A stretch of DNA of 64,000 nt from assembly GCF_004343155.1 (NCBI RefSeq), contig NZ_SMDC01000001.1:310001-374000 (forward strand), written 5' to 3'. The notes under the pieces are model-generated. The model was not told the origin of the DNA, did no database searches, and saw only the letters and a program-made list of their open reading frames with translations. The first letter of the stretch is position 1. Each line of letters starts with the position of its first letter. A program made the position numbers and the translations under genes. Positions 38,458 through 48,169 of the stretch are shown in pieces. The stretch is from Marichromatium gracile (GTDB lineage: Bacteria; Pseudomonadota; Gammaproteobacteria; Chromatiales; Chromatiaceae).

Positions 38458-39840
38458 GTGGGTGAGTTGAACGCGGCGTCCTGTGTCCCTCGTGCCTGGC
38501 CGTGGCTGTGTCTCTGCACGCTGCTGGCGGTCGCGGCGCCGACGGCCGGCTCCGAGCCCGCGCTCGAGACGCGCCAGCGCGACCTCGTCGAGCTCGAGCG
38601 CGAGGTCGAGCGCCTCGGCACCGCGCTGGCCGATCAGCAGCGCACCCGTGGCGAGCTGATCGCCGCGCTCGAGGGGCACGAGCGTGAGATCGCCCGACTT
38701 GCGCTGGCCGAGCGCGAGATCGCGCAGCAGGAGGCCCGTCAGCGCGTCCGTGCCGAGGCGCTCGCGCAGCGTCGCCTCACCGCACGCGCCGCGCTCGACG
38801 GCCAGCTCGGCGAACTGGCCGAGCTGGTGCGTACCGCCCACGTGGTCGGACGCGCCGACCGGTTGCGGCTGCTGCTCAATCAGGAGGACCCGGTTCGCGC
38901 CGGGCGGGTGCTGTCCTACTTCGCCTATCTCAATCGCGACCGGGTGCAGCGCATCGATCGGGTACGCGGCGAGATCGAGCGTCTCGCCGCGCTCGCCGCC
39001 GCCGCCGCCGAGCAGGCCGCGTTGCTGGCCGAGCTCGGCGCCGAGCGTGGCGCGACGCGCGCCCGGCTGGAGGCCGCCCAGGACGAGCGCGAAACGGTCC
39101 TTGCCGCGCTCGAGACGGCGATCGCCGCGCGTCGTGACGACCTCGCCGCGCGCCGCGCCGATGCCGAGACGCTGCGTCGGTTGATCGAGCACCTGCGTCA
39201 GCGCGCCGCCATCCAGGCCGAGCTCGAGATCCGTCGCGATCCCTTCGCCGCGCGCAAGGGGCGGCTGACCTGGCCGCTCATCGAGGGCCGGGTGCTGGCC
39301 GGCTTCGGCAGCCGCAAGGCCGACTCCCAACTGCGTTGGGACGGCGTGCTGCTCGCCGCCGAGGCCGGCGAGGAGGTGCATGCGGTCTACGACGGCCGGG
39401 TGGTCTACGCCGACTGGCTGCGCGGCTTCGGCCTGCTGCTGGTGCTCGAGCACGGCGACGGTTTCATGAGCCTCTATGGCCACAACCAGGCGCTGACCAA
39501 GGAGGTCGGCGAGTGGGTCGGCGCCGGCGAGGTGATCGCACTCAGTGGCAACAGTGGCGGCCAGCCGCGCCCGGCGCTCTATTTCGCCATCCGCCACGAC
39601 GGCAAGCCACAGGATCCGACCCAGTGGTGCAGTCGTCCCGGCGCGCGCGCTGCGCTCGGTCACCCACCGGTCGCCGGGAACATGTCGCCGCGCGCGTCGT
39701 CCAAGGCGCCGTTGCCCGGGGCGGCGCTGTCGGCGCGTGCGGAAACATGCGATCCTTACGCCATCAGGGATGTCCGCGGTGCGCCGGTCGGCCGCCGCGT
39801 CGCCGAATCCATCATCGATCGAGAGATCCCCGCGTCATGA
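38458..39840 (+). CDS. envC: Murein hydrolase activator EnvC
   Basis: 460 residues. Signal-like N-terminus (WPWLCLCTLLAVAAPTAGSE), a long coiled coil (about 35-265), then a degenerate LytM/M23 domain. In the latter the zinc ligands are replaced (LRWDGVLLAAEAGEEVHAVY, MSLYGHNQALTKEVGEWVGA), as in E. coli EnvC, which activates amidases instead of cutting. After the usual end near DPTQWC it carries an extra tail of about 65 residues overlapping ctpA. The start may be GTG 38458 or TTG 38467. Confidence 0.92.
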   Translation: MGELNAASCVPRAWPWLCLCTLLAVAAPTAGSEPALETRQRDLVELEREVERLGTALADQQRTRGELIAALEGHEREIARLALAEREIAQQEARQRVRAEALAQRRLTARAALDGQLGELAELVRTAHVVGRADRLRLLLNQEDPVRAGRVLSYFAYLNRDRVQRIDRVRGEIERLAALAAAAAEQAALLAELGAERGATRARLEAAQDERETVLAALETAIAARRDDLAARRADAETLRRLIEHLRQRAAIQAELEIRRDPFAARKGRLTWPLIEGRVLAGFGSRKADSQLRWDGVLLAAEAGEEVHAVYDGRVVYADWLRGFGLLLVLEHGDGFMSLYGHNQALTKEVGEWVGAGEVIALSGNSGGQPRPALYFAIRHDGKPQDPTQWCSRPGARAALGHPPVAGNMSPRASSKAPLPGAALSARAETCDPYAIRDVRGAPVGRRVAESIIDREIPAS

Positions 39841-41204
39841 TGATCATGCCTCGTCCGCTCGCCCTGGCCCTGGGGCTGTTGCTCGCCGTCGGTCCGTCGG
39901 CGTATGCCGCCGAACCCGCCGGTGATGAGATCGCCGCCGCTGACATCGCCTCCGAGGCGCTGCCGCTCGATGAGCTGCGCACCTTCGCCGAGGTCTTCGG
40001 TCGCATCAAGACCGACTATGTCGAGTCGGTCGCCGACGGCGAGCTGCTCGAGAGCGCCATCCGCGGCATGCTCGCCGGACTCGATCCGCACTCGGCCTAT
40101 CTCGACGCCGAGGAGTACCGCGACCTGCGTGTCGGTACCAGCGGCGAGTTCGGCGGACTCGGCATCGAGGTCGGCATGGAGAACGGCTTCGTCAAGGTGA
40201 TCGCGCCGATCGACGACACCCCGGCACAGCGCGCCGGGCTGCGCGCCGGCGACCTGATCGTGCGCATCGACCACAAGCCGGTGAAGGGGATGAGCCTCAA
40301 CGATGCCGTCGAGCTGATGCGCGGCGAGCCAGGCACCGAGGTGGTGCTGATGCTGATGCGCGAGGGCGAGGAGGCGCCGCTGGAGCTGACCCTGGAGCGC
40401 GCCGTCATCCAGGTCGAGAGCGTCAGGAGCCGGGTGCTCGAGCCCGGCTACGGCTATGTCCGCATCGCCCACTTCCAGTCGCGCACCGCCGAGGACATGA
40501 CCGCGGCGATCGAGACGCTGAAGGCGGGCGAGACCCCGCTCGCGGGGCTGGTGCTCGACCTGCGCAACAACCCCGGCGGGGTGCTCAACAGCGCCGTCGG
40601 GGTGAGCGACGCCTTCCTCACCGGCGGGCTGATCGTCTATACCCAGGGGCGCGATCCGAGCAGCCGGCTCGACTTCAAGGCCGGTCCCGACGACGTGCTC
40701 GACGGCGCCCCGCTGGTGGTGCTGGTCAACGGTGGCAGCGCCTCGGCCTCGGAGATCGTCGCCGGCGCGCTGCAGGATCAGCGCCGCGCCATCGTCATGG
40801 GTGCCCAGACCTTCGGCAAGGGGTCGGTGCAGACCATCGTCCCGGTCGACGACGAGACCGCGCTCAAGCTCACCACGGCGCGCTACTACACCCCCTCCGG
40901 ACGCTCGATCCAGGCCCAGGGGATCAGCCCCGACATCCTGCTCGAGCGCGGCGAGTTCCGCCCCCTCGCCGGCGCCTCGGTGGAGCCGCTCAAGGAGGCC
41001 GATCTGGTGCGTCATCTCGACGATCCGGACGGGGACGGGACGGTTCCGGTCGAGGCGGACGAGCCCGCCGAGGCCGCGACCACCGAGTCGCTCGACGCCG
41101 ACGCCGAGCCGACGCCGTTGCGCGCCCGCGACGACTACCAGTTGCTCGAGGCGCTCAACGTGCTCAAGGGTGTCAACATCCTCGGGCGGTCACGCGCCGA
41201 TTGA
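39837..41204 (+). CDS. ctpA: Carboxyl-terminal processing protease CtpA (S41)
   Basis: 455 residues. Signal peptide MIMPRPLALALGLLLAVGPS ending AYA, a PDZ domain (about 100-180, GLGIEVGMENGFVKVIAPID) and an S41 peptidase domain. The catalytic serine is in GGSASASEIVAGALQDQRRA, and the lysine is about K328 in TFGKGSVQTI. A periplasmic processing protease. Its ATG overlaps the envC stop (ATGA), the usual envC-ctpA pairing. Confidence 0.95.
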   Translation: MMIMPRPLALALGLLLAVGPSAYAAEPAGDEIAAADIASEALPLDELRTFAEVFGRIKTDYVESVADGELLESAIRGMLAGLDPHSAYLDAEEYRDLRVGTSGEFGGLGIEVGMENGFVKVIAPIDDTPAQRAGLRAGDLIVRIDHKPVKGMSLNDAVELMRGEPGTEVVLMLMREGEEAPLELTLERAVIQVESVRSRVLEPGYGYVRIAHFQSRTAEDMTAAIETLKAGETPLAGLVLDLRNNPGGVLNSAVGVSDAFLTGGLIVYTQGRDPSSRLDFKAGPDDVLDGAPLVVLVNGGSASASEIVAGALQDQRRAIVMGAQTFGKGSVQTIVPVDDETALKLTTARYYTPSGRSIQAQGISPDILLERGEFRPLAGASVEPLKEADLVRHLDDPDGDGTVPVEADEPAEAATTESLDADAEPTPLRARDDYQLLEALNVLKGVNILGRSRAD

Positions 41205-41258
41205 GTGCGCCCCTGGCCGCCGATCCATCCATCACTGCAAGTTAAGGAGTGTCAAGCC

Positions 41259-41813
41259 ATGCCCAGGGTACTCGTCCCGCTCGCCGAAGGTCTCGAGGAG
41301 CTCGAGGCGGTGACCATCATCGATCTGCTGCGTCGCGGTGAGGTCGAGGTGGTGACGGCCGCGCTCGGTGCCCGTGAGGTCACCGCCAGTCACGGTACCG
41401 TGCTGGTGGCCGACACCTCCCTCGACGCGGTCGCCGATGAGCAGTTCGACATGGTGGTGCTGCCCGGCGGCCTGCCCGGCGCCGATCATCTCGATCAGGA
41501 CCCGCGGGTGCGCGCCCTGCTCCAGCGCCATCACGCCGCCGGCGCCTATACCGCCGCGATCTGCGCCGCGCCCAAGGCGCTGGCCAACCTCGGGCTGCTC
41601 GACGAGCGTCGCGCCACCCACTATCCGGGCGCGCTCAATGCCGCCGACTTCCCGCGGGCCGAACTGGTCGACGCCCCGGTGGTGATCGACGGCAAGGTGG
41701 TCACCGGCCGTGGCCCCGGCACCGCGATGGACTTCGCCCTGGAGCTGCTCGAACTGCTGCAGGGCAGCGAGTGTCGCGCCCGGGTCGAGACGGGGCTGAC
41801 ACGCGCCGCCTGA
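41259..41813 (+). CDS. DJ-1/PfpI family protein (YajL-like)
   Basis: 184 residues of the DJ-1/ThiJ family. The nucleophilic cysteine is about C102 in YTAAICAAPKALANLGLL, and the conserved glutamate lies in LAEGLEELEA. Members are proposed deglycases or chaperones protecting against electrophiles; the role is debated. A good AAGGAG lies upstream of the ATG. It stands between ctpA and the polysaccharide genes. Confidence 0.92.
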   Translation: MPRVLVPLAEGLEELEAVTIIDLLRRGEVEVVTAALGAREVTASHGTVLVADTSLDAVADEQFDMVVLPGGLPGADHLDQDPRVRALLQRHHAAGAYTAAICAAPKALANLGLLDERRATHYPGALNAADFPRAELVDAPVVIDGKVVTGRGPGTAMDFALELLELLQGSECRARVETGLTRAA

Positions 41814-41873
41814 CCCCTTCCCGATGCAACCGCGCCCGGCCCGCGCCGGGCGCCGACCTCGAACCATTCCGAG

Positions 41874-42920
41874 ATGATCCCACAGACCCCGATCCTGGCC
41901 GTGGCGGTGCTCGCCGCCCTGCTCCTGAGCGCGCTCGCCACGCGCTGGCTGTCTGCGCGCGCCGGCACCCGGTTCGGTGCGCTCGACGTCCCCAACGCCC
42001 GCTCGCTGCACAGTGCGCCGGTGCCCCGCACCGGCGGTCTGGCGGTGCTGCTGGGGCTGGCGCTGCCGCTGCTCGCGCTCGCCGTGCTGGGGCTGGCGCC
42101 GGGCGTGCTCGGCTGGATCGCACTGGCGCTGGCGCCGGTGGCGGCGGTCGCCTTCGTCGACGACCTCGGCGAGGTCGCGCCGCGCTGGCGGCTGCTCGCC
42201 CAGGTGCTCGGCGCGCTGGTGCTGATCGCCGTCGGGTTGCGCTGGGGCGTGGTCGAGCTGCCCGGGGTGGCGTGGGCGCTGCCGCTGGTCGCGAGTCTGC
42301 CGCTGACCCTGCTGGCGGTGGTGTGGATGACCAATCTCTACAACTTCATGGACGGCATGGACGGGCTGGCGGCGAGCATGACCCTGTTCGGTTTCGGTGC
42401 CCTGGCGCTGCTCGGCTGGAGCGGCGGCGAGCCGGGCTATGCCGCCGTCGCCGGTTGCGTGGCCGCTGCCGGTGCCGGCTTCCTCAGCGGCAATTTCCCA
42501 CCGGCGCGGATCTTCCTCGGTGACGTCGGCTCGGCCTCGCTGGGGCTGCTGGCGGCGGCCCTGGCGCTGTGGGGCGCGCAGCTCGGGTTGTTCCCGCTGT
42601 GGGTGGCGCTGCTCGCCTTCTCGCCCTTCGTGGTCGATGCCACCTGGACCCTGCTCGTACGGCTCGCGCGCGGCGAGCGGGTGTGGCAGGCGCATCGCTC
42701 GCACCACTACCAGCGCCTGGTGCTCGCCGGCTGGTCGCACCGCCGCACCCTGCTGCGTGCCCAGCTGCTGATGGCCGCCGCCAGCGCCTGCGCGGTCGCC
42801 GCGCCGGGGCTGGTGGCGCGCGATCAGTGGCTGGTGATCGGTGCCTGGTGCGCGATCTATCTGCTGGTGCACCTCAAGGTCGGGCTGGTCGAGCGCGCCG
42901 CCGCGGGGTCGCGCGCATGA
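41874..42920 (+). CDS. Undecaprenyl-phosphate sugar-phosphate transferase (GT4/WecA-MraY family)
   Basis: 348 residues with about ten membrane segments. Family motifs are AFVDDLGEVAPRWRLLAQ, NLYNFMDGMDGLAASM (the Mg-binding DGMDG), IFLGDVGSASLG and the C-terminal HRSHHYQRLV. It starts O-antigen or exopolysaccharide repeat units on the lipid carrier; close relatives (WbpL) act with the next gene product. The ending overlaps the next start (ATGA). Confidence 0.92.
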   Translation: MIPQTPILAVAVLAALLLSALATRWLSARAGTRFGALDVPNARSLHSAPVPRTGGLAVLLGLALPLLALAVLGLAPGVLGWIALALAPVAAVAFVDDLGEVAPRWRLLAQVLGALVLIAVGLRWGVVELPGVAWALPLVASLPLTLLAVVWMTNLYNFMDGMDGLAASMTLFGFGALALLGWSGGEPGYAAVAGCVAAAGAGFLSGNFPPARIFLGDVGSASLGLLAAALALWGAQLGLFPLWVALLAFSPFVVDATWTLLVRLARGERVWQAHRSHHYQRLVLAGWSHRRTLLRAQLLMAAASACAVAAPGLVARDQWLVIGAWCAIYLLVHLKVGLVERAAAGSRA

Positions 42921-44791
42921 ACCCGGTGATCGACCGGCTGCGCTCGCGCACCGCCGCCTTCGCCCACGATCTCGTCACCATCCCCGCGGCCTGGCTGCTG
43001 GCCTACTGGCTGCGCTTCAACCTCGGCGAGATCCCCCCCGAGTTCCTCGCCGGGGCGCTGCAGGCGCTGCCCTGGGTGATGCTGGTGCAGGGCAGCGTCT
43101 ATTGGGCCTTCGGGCTCTATCGCGGGGTGTGGCGCTTCGCCTCGCTGCCGGACCTGATCCGTATCCTCAAGGCGGTGGTGGTCGGCTCGCTGCTGGTGAT
43201 CGCGGTGCTCTTCATCGTCAACCGCTCGCTGGCGCTGCCGCGCTCGGTGCCGGTGATCTATCTCGGCCTGCAGCTGGCGCTGCTGACCGGGCCGCGCCTG
43301 CTCTATCGCTGGCTCAAGGATCGCAAGCTCGACCTCTCCGGCGGTCAGCGGGTGCTGATCGTCGGTGCCGGGCGCGCCGGCGAGATGCTGGTGCGCGATA
43401 TGCTGCGCGACCCGCGCCGCGCCTATGTCCCGATCGGCTTCCTCGACGACAAGCTGCGCCGTCAGGGCAGCGAGGTCCACGGCGTGCCGGTGCTGGGGTC
43501 GACCACGGCGCTGCCGGCGCTGGCCGCGCGTCACGACGTCGAGCTGGTGCTGCTGGCGGTGCCGAGCGCCGGGGCGCGACAGATGCGCCGTCTGGTGGCG
43601 CTGTGCGAGCGCGCCGGGGTGGCCTTCCGCACCGTGCCCGAGCTGGCCAGCCTGATGCGCGGCGAGGTCAGCATCGGCCAGCTGCGCCCGGTGTCGATCG
43701 AGGACCTGCTCGGGCGCGACCCGGTGCGGCTCGATTGGTCGGGGATCTGTGCCGGGCTCTCGGGACGGGCGATCCTGATCACCGGCGCCGGCGGTTCGAT
43801 CGGCTCGGAGCTGGTGCGCCAGCTCGCCGGCGCCGCCCCCGAGCGACTGATCCTGGTCGACAGCTGCGAGTACAACCTCTATCGCATCGAGCTGGAGCTG
43901 CGCGAGCGCCACCCCGGGCTCGCCTTCTCGCGCCACCTGCTCGACGTCACCGACGCCACCGCGATCGATGCCCTGTTCGCCGCCGAGCGCCCGGCGATCG
44001 TCTTCCACGCCGCCGCCTACAAGCACGTGCCGATGCTCGAGGATCAGGTCGGGGTGGCGGTGCGCAACAACGTCGGCGGCACCCGGGTGGTGGCCGAGGC
44101 GGCGGTCGCCCACGCCTGCGAGCGCTTCGTGCTGATCTCCACCGACAAGGCGGTGCACCCGGCCAACGTGATGGGTGCGACCAAGCGGCTGGCCGAGGCG
44201 CTGTGCCAGCGCCTCGATCGCGCCGAGGGCTGCCGCTTCATCACCGTGCGCTTCGGCAACGTGCTCGGCTCGGCCGGGAGCGTGGTGCCGCTGTTCCGTC
44301 GTCAGCTCGAACGCGGCGGTCCGCTCACCGTCACCCATCCCGAGATCGAGCGCTTCTTCATGACCATCCCCGAGGCCTGCCAGCTGATCATGCAGGCGGC
44401 GGCGATCGGCGAGGGCGGCGAGATCTTCGTTCTCGACATGGGCGAGCCGATCCGCATCGCCTATCTCGCCGAACAGATGATCCGGCTCGCCGGGCGCGAG
44501 CCCGGGGTCGACGTGGCCATCGAGTATGTCGGCCTGCGCCCCGGCGAGAAGCTCTACGAGGAGCTGTTCTACGACGGCGAGGACCTGGTCGAGACCGCGC
44601 ACCCGAAGATCCGCGCCGCGCGCGGCGCCGGGGTCGCGCTCGATCCAGATCGCCTCGAGGCGCTGTGCCGCAGCGCGGTCGATGGCGACGAGCGCGCCGC
44701 CCGCGCGCTGCTGCAGGGGCTGTTGCCCGAGTGGCAGAGCCCGGTGATCGCGCCGGAGGGCGCCTGCGCATGTCCGCCGCCCCCGAGCTGA
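42917..44791 (+). CDS. Nucleotide-sugar 4,6-dehydratase (WbpM/CapD/PglF family)
   Basis: 624 residues. Four N-terminal membrane segments precede a CoA-binding-like Rossmann domain (VLIVGAGRAGEMLVRDMLRD) and the dehydratase domain with NAD motif ILITGAGGSIGSELVRQLAG and ISTDKAVHPANVMGATKRLA. It likely converts UDP-GlcNAc to a 4-keto-6-deoxy sugar for surface polysaccharide. It overlaps both neighbours, which puts it in the same transcript as the GT4 gene and gspE. Confidence 0.93.
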   Translation: MNPVIDRLRSRTAAFAHDLVTIPAAWLLAYWLRFNLGEIPPEFLAGALQALPWVMLVQGSVYWAFGLYRGVWRFASLPDLIRILKAVVVGSLLVIAVLFIVNRSLALPRSVPVIYLGLQLALLTGPRLLYRWLKDRKLDLSGGQRVLIVGAGRAGEMLVRDMLRDPRRAYVPIGFLDDKLRRQGSEVHGVPVLGSTTALPALAARHDVELVLLAVPSAGARQMRRLVALCERAGVAFRTVPELASLMRGEVSIGQLRPVSIEDLLGRDPVRLDWSGICAGLSGRAILITGAGGSIGSELVRQLAGAAPERLILVDSCEYNLYRIELELRERHPGLAFSRHLLDVTDATAIDALFAAERPAIVFHAAAYKHVPMLEDQVGVAVRNNVGGTRVVAEAAVAHACERFVLISTDKAVHPANVMGATKRLAEALCQRLDRAEGCRFITVRFGNVLGSAGSVVPLFRRQLERGGPLTVTHPEIERFFMTIPEACQLIMQAAAIGEGGEIFVLDMGEPIRIAYLAEQMIRLAGREPGVDVAIEYVGLRPGEKLYEELFYDGEDLVETAHPKIRAARGAGVALDPDRLEALCRSAVDGDERAARALLQGLLPEWQSPVIAPEGACACPPPPS

Positions 44792-46449
44792 GCGCGGCCG
44801 AGTCCGCGGCGCTGACGCGTCTGGCGCGCGCCGGCCGGCTCACCGAGAGCGATCTGGCGCGCGCCCGGCGCCTCGCCGAGGAGGGCGGCGAGGCACTGCT
44901 GCCGATGCTGTTGCGGCTCGGGTTGGTGGCCGAGCGCGCGCTCGCCGAGGCGCTGGCTGCCGAGCTCGGGCTCGAACTGGTCGAGCCCGAGCGCTTTCCG
45001 GGTGCGCCGGTGGCCGAGGAGCGCTTCACCCCGCGTTTTCTCAAGGACGCCCGGGTGTTGCCGCTGGCCGAGCGCGACGGCGTGCTGGAGGTCGCACTCG
45101 CCAACCCCGCCGATCCCTTCGTCGTCCAGGCGGTGCGACTCGCCGCCGCCGGCCCGGTGCGTCTGGCGGTGGCGCTGCCGAGCGTGCTCGAACAGAGCTT
45201 CGAGCGGCTCTACGAGGCCGCGCCCGAGCCCGCGGCGGAGGAGCCGAGCGGCGAGATCGACGCCACCGACATCGAGCAGCTCAAGGACCTCGCCAGCGAG
45301 GCCCCGGTGATCCGCATGGTCAACCAGCTGCTGCAGCGCGCCGTCGAGGCGCGCGCCTCGGACATCCATCTCGAGCCCTTCGCCGACACCCTGCGGGTGC
45401 GCTATCGCGTCGACGGCGTGTTGCAGGAGGTCGAGGCGCCGCCGGTGCGCTCGAGCGCGGCGGTGATCTCGCGGGTCAAGATCATGGCGCGGCTCAACAT
45501 CGCCGAGCGCCGCCTGCCGCAGGACGGGCGCATCCCGCTGCGGGTGCAGGGGCGCGAGCTCGATCTGCGCGTCTCCACGGTGCCGACCCTGTTCGGCGAG
45601 AGTCTGGTGATCCGGCTGCTCGACAAGGATCGGGTGCGCTTCGACCTCGATGCCCTCGGCTTCGACGGTGCGCTGCGCGCGCGGCTCGATCGGGTGCTCG
45701 AACACCCCTACGGCATCCTCCTGGTCACCGGGCCGACCGGCTCGGGCAAGAGCACCACCCTCTACACCCTGCTCGCGCGGCTCAACACCGAGTCGCGCAA
45801 GATCATCACCGTCGAGGACCCGGTCGAGTATCAGCTCGCCGGGATCAACCAGATCCCGGTGCGCCCGGCCATCGGCATGACCTTCGCCAGCGCGCTGCGG
45901 GCGATCGTGCGCCAGGACCCGGACGTCATCATGGTCGGTGAGATGCGCGACCTGGAGACGGCGCGCATCGCGGTGCAGTCGGCGCTGACCGGACACCTGG
46001 TGCTCTCCACCCTGCACACCAACGATGCCGCAAGCGGTGCCACCCGGCTGCTCGAGATGGGGGTCGAGGACTATCTGCTGACCTCCACCGTCAACGGCAT
46101 CCTCGCGCAGCGGCTGGTACGGCGGCTCTGCCCCCACTGTCGCGCGCGCTATCGCGCCGACGCCGAGCTGGCCGCGCGACTCGGCCTCGCCACGGACGCG
46201 CTCGAACTCCACCGCGCCGTCGGCTGCGACGCCTGTCGCGGCACCGGCTATCACGGCCGGCTGGTGATCGGCGAGCTGCTGATCCTCTCCGAGGCGGTCC
46301 GTGCCGCCGTGCTCGATCATGCCGGGGCCGCCGAGATCCGCCGCATCGCCCGTGCCGAGGGCATGGTGACCATGTTCGAGGACGGGGTGACGAAGGCGCG
46401 CGCCGGGCTGACCAGCATCGAGGAGGTGCTGCGGGTGGCCGAGGACTGA
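44770..46449 (+). CDS. gspE: Type II secretion ATPase GspE
   Basis: 559 residues. The N1E/MshE-type N-terminal domain (about 30-160) is followed by the ATPase core: GPTGSGKSTTLYTLL (about 321-335), Asp box ITVEDPVEYQL, and Walker B VIMVGEMRDLETARIA. A zinc module CPHC (454-457) and CDAC (486-489) marks GspE/PilB-type assembly ATPases. The ATG overlaps the preceding dehydratase gene by 22 bases. Adjacent GspF-K genes favour GspE over PilB. Confidence 0.94.
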   Translation: MSAAPELSAAESAALTRLARAGRLTESDLARARRLAEEGGEALLPMLLRLGLVAERALAEALAAELGLELVEPERFPGAPVAEERFTPRFLKDARVLPLAERDGVLEVALANPADPFVVQAVRLAAAGPVRLAVALPSVLEQSFERLYEAAPEPAAEEPSGEIDATDIEQLKDLASEAPVIRMVNQLLQRAVEARASDIHLEPFADTLRVRYRVDGVLQEVEAPPVRSSAAVISRVKIMARLNIAERRLPQDGRIPLRVQGRELDLRVSTVPTLFGESLVIRLLDKDRVRFDLDALGFDGALRARLDRVLEHPYGILLVTGPTGSGKSTTLYTLLARLNTESRKIITVEDPVEYQLAGINQIPVRPAIGMTFASALRAIVRQDPDVIMVGEMRDLETARIAVQSALTGHLVLSTLHTNDAASGATRLLEMGVEDYLLTSTVNGILAQRLVRRLCPHCRARYRADAELAARLGLATDALELHRAVGCDACRGTGYHGRLVIGELLILSEAVRAAVLDHAGAAEIRRIARAEGMVTMFEDGVTKARAGLTSIEEVLRVAED

Positions 46450-46453
46450 GACC

Positions 46454-47662
46454 ATGGCGCGCTTCCAGTTCCGCGCAGTCAGGCTCGACGGCGAGACGCT
46501 CGACGGCGAGCGCGAGGCGCCGGATCTGGCGGCGCTGCGCGCGCAGCTGCAGCACGAGGGCCTGCTGGTGCTGGAGCTGCGCCCGGCCGGCGGGCTGCGG
46601 GCGCGGTTGCGCGCGCGCGCGCGTCGTCGGCTCGGGCGCGCCGAGGTCACCGCGCTGACCCGTCAGCTCGCCACCCTGCTGGAGTCGGGCATGGCCCTCG
46701 ATCGTGCGCTGCAGATCCTCATCGAGCTGGCCGCCGCGGGGCCGACCACCCGGGTGCTCGGCGACCTGCAGCAGCGGGTGCGCGGTGGCGCGAGCTTCTC
46801 GGCGGCACTCGCCGAGCAGGACGGTCAGTTCTCCAGGCTCTATGTCAGCATGGTGCGCGCGGGCGAGGCCGGCGGCGCGCTCGATCGCGTGCTGGGGAGT
46901 CTGGCCGATTATCTCGAACGCATCGCCGAGCTGCGCCAGACGGTGATCTCGGCGCTGGTCTATCCGGCGATCCTGGTCACGGTGGCGGGGCTGACGGTGG
47001 CCCTGCTGCTGATCTTCGTCGTCCCCCAGTTCGCCGGCCTGTTCGCCGACATGGGCGCGACCCTGCCGCGCTCGACCCGCATCCTCATCGGTCTCGGCGA
47101 GCTGCTGCGCGACCACTGGTGGGTGCTGCTCTGTCTGCCCGCGCCGATCGCCCTGGCGCTCGAACGCTGGCTGGAGGACCCGGCGCGCCGCGTCCGGATC
47201 GATCGCCGCCTGCTCGGGCTGCCGCTGGCCGGTGCGCTGTTGTGGCGGCTGGAGACGGCGCGGCTCTGTCACACCCTCGCCACCCTGCTCGGCAACGGTC
47301 TGCCGCTGGCCGGCGCGCTCGATCTGGCCCGCGAGGTGGTGACCAACCGCGCGCTCGCCGAACGGCTCGAGGCCGCCGGCGACGAGCTGCGTCGCGGGCG
47401 TGGTCTGGCCGGCCCGCTGGCGCGCCACCAGGCGCTGCCGCCGCTGGCGCTGCAGATGGTCCGGGTCGGCGAGGAGTCGGGCGGACTGGAGCCGGTGCTG
47501 GCGAAGGTCGCGACGATCTACGATCGCGAGACCCGCGCTGCGGTGCAGCGCCTGCTCGCGTTGCTCGAACCGGCGCTGATCCTCGGCCTCGGGGTGGTGG
47601 TCGCCGGGATCATCCTCTCGATCCTCGGCGCCATCCTCGGTGCCAACGCCCTGGTGGTTTGA
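46454..47662 (+). CDS. gspF: Type II secretion inner-membrane protein GspF
   Basis: 402 residues with two T2SSF domains and three membrane segments (LIFVVPQFAGLFADMGATLP, the 150-175 region and the C-terminal LGLGVVVAGIILSILGAILG). It forms the platform that couples GspE to pseudopilus assembly. It starts 4 bp after gspE. Confidence 0.95.
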   Translation: MARFQFRAVRLDGETLDGEREAPDLAALRAQLQHEGLLVLELRPAGGLRARLRARARRRLGRAEVTALTRQLATLLESGMALDRALQILIELAAAGPTTRVLGDLQQRVRGGASFSAALAEQDGQFSRLYVSMVRAGEAGGALDRVLGSLADYLERIAELRQTVISALVYPAILVTVAGLTVALLLIFVVPQFAGLFADMGATLPRSTRILIGLGELLRDHWWVLLCLPAPIALALERWLEDPARRVRIDRRLLGLPLAGALLWRLETARLCHTLATLLGNGLPLAGALDLAREVVTNRALAERLEAAGDELRRGRGLAGPLARHQALPPLALQMVRVGEESGGLEPVLAKVATIYDRETRAAVQRLLALLEPALILGLGVVVAGIILSILGAILGANALVV

Positions 47663-47739
47663 GGCCGGCGCGGGCGTTTGCCCGTGCTTTCCTCGGCCCT
47701 CTAGAATGGCCTCCCCTTCACTCGCGTATCGGCATTGCC

Positions 47740-48165
47740 ATGGATTCTCAGCGTTCGCGTATGTACGGCTTCACCCTGGTCGAGCTGCTGGTGGTGCTCG
47801 CCATCCTCGGACTGCTCGCCGGGGTGGTCGGTCCCCAGGTGATGAAGTTCCTCGACAGCTCCAAGAGCAAGACCGCCAAGCTGCAGGTCGACAGCCTCGC
47901 CGCCACCCTCGATCTCTACCGGCTCGAGGTCGGGCGCTATCCGAGCACCAGCGAGGGGCTCGAGGCGCTGGTGCGCAATACCGCCGACCTCGACACCTGG
48001 AACGGCCCCTATCTGACCAAGGGCGAGGTGCCCACCGACCCCTGGGGCAACCCCTATCATTACCGTTTCCCCGGCGAGCACGGCGGTTTCGACCTGTGGA
48101 CCTTCGGCGCCGACAACCGCGAGGGCGGCGAGGGCGAGAGCGCCGACCTCCACAGCTGGGACTGA
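47740..48165 (+). CDS. gspG: Major pseudopilin GspG
   Basis: 141 residues. Type III prepilin signal cut at G|FTLVELLVVLAILGLLAGV, with Glu5. The GspG calcium/loop motif GRYPSTSEGLEALV and PTDPWGNPYHYRFPGEHGGF, WTFGADNREGGEGE are conserved. Major subunit of the pseudopilus. 77 bp after gspF, with a small GCGGGC/GCCCG hairpin in the gap. Confidence 0.97.
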   Translation: MDSQRSRMYGFTLVELLVVLAILGLLAGVVGPQVMKFLDSSKSKTAKLQVDSLAATLDLYRLEVGRYPSTSEGLEALVRNTADLDTWNGPYLTKGEVPTDPWGNPYHYRFPGEHGGFDLWTFGADNREGGEGESADLHSWD

Positions 48166-48169
48166 GCGC

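Noticed and set aside
42841-44769. A gspE frame extended upstream to give 1202 residues
   Set aside because: The upstream part is a shifted frame of the dehydratase gene, Arg/Ala/Gly-rich and without domains. The ATG at 44770 gives the normal GspE N-terminus.
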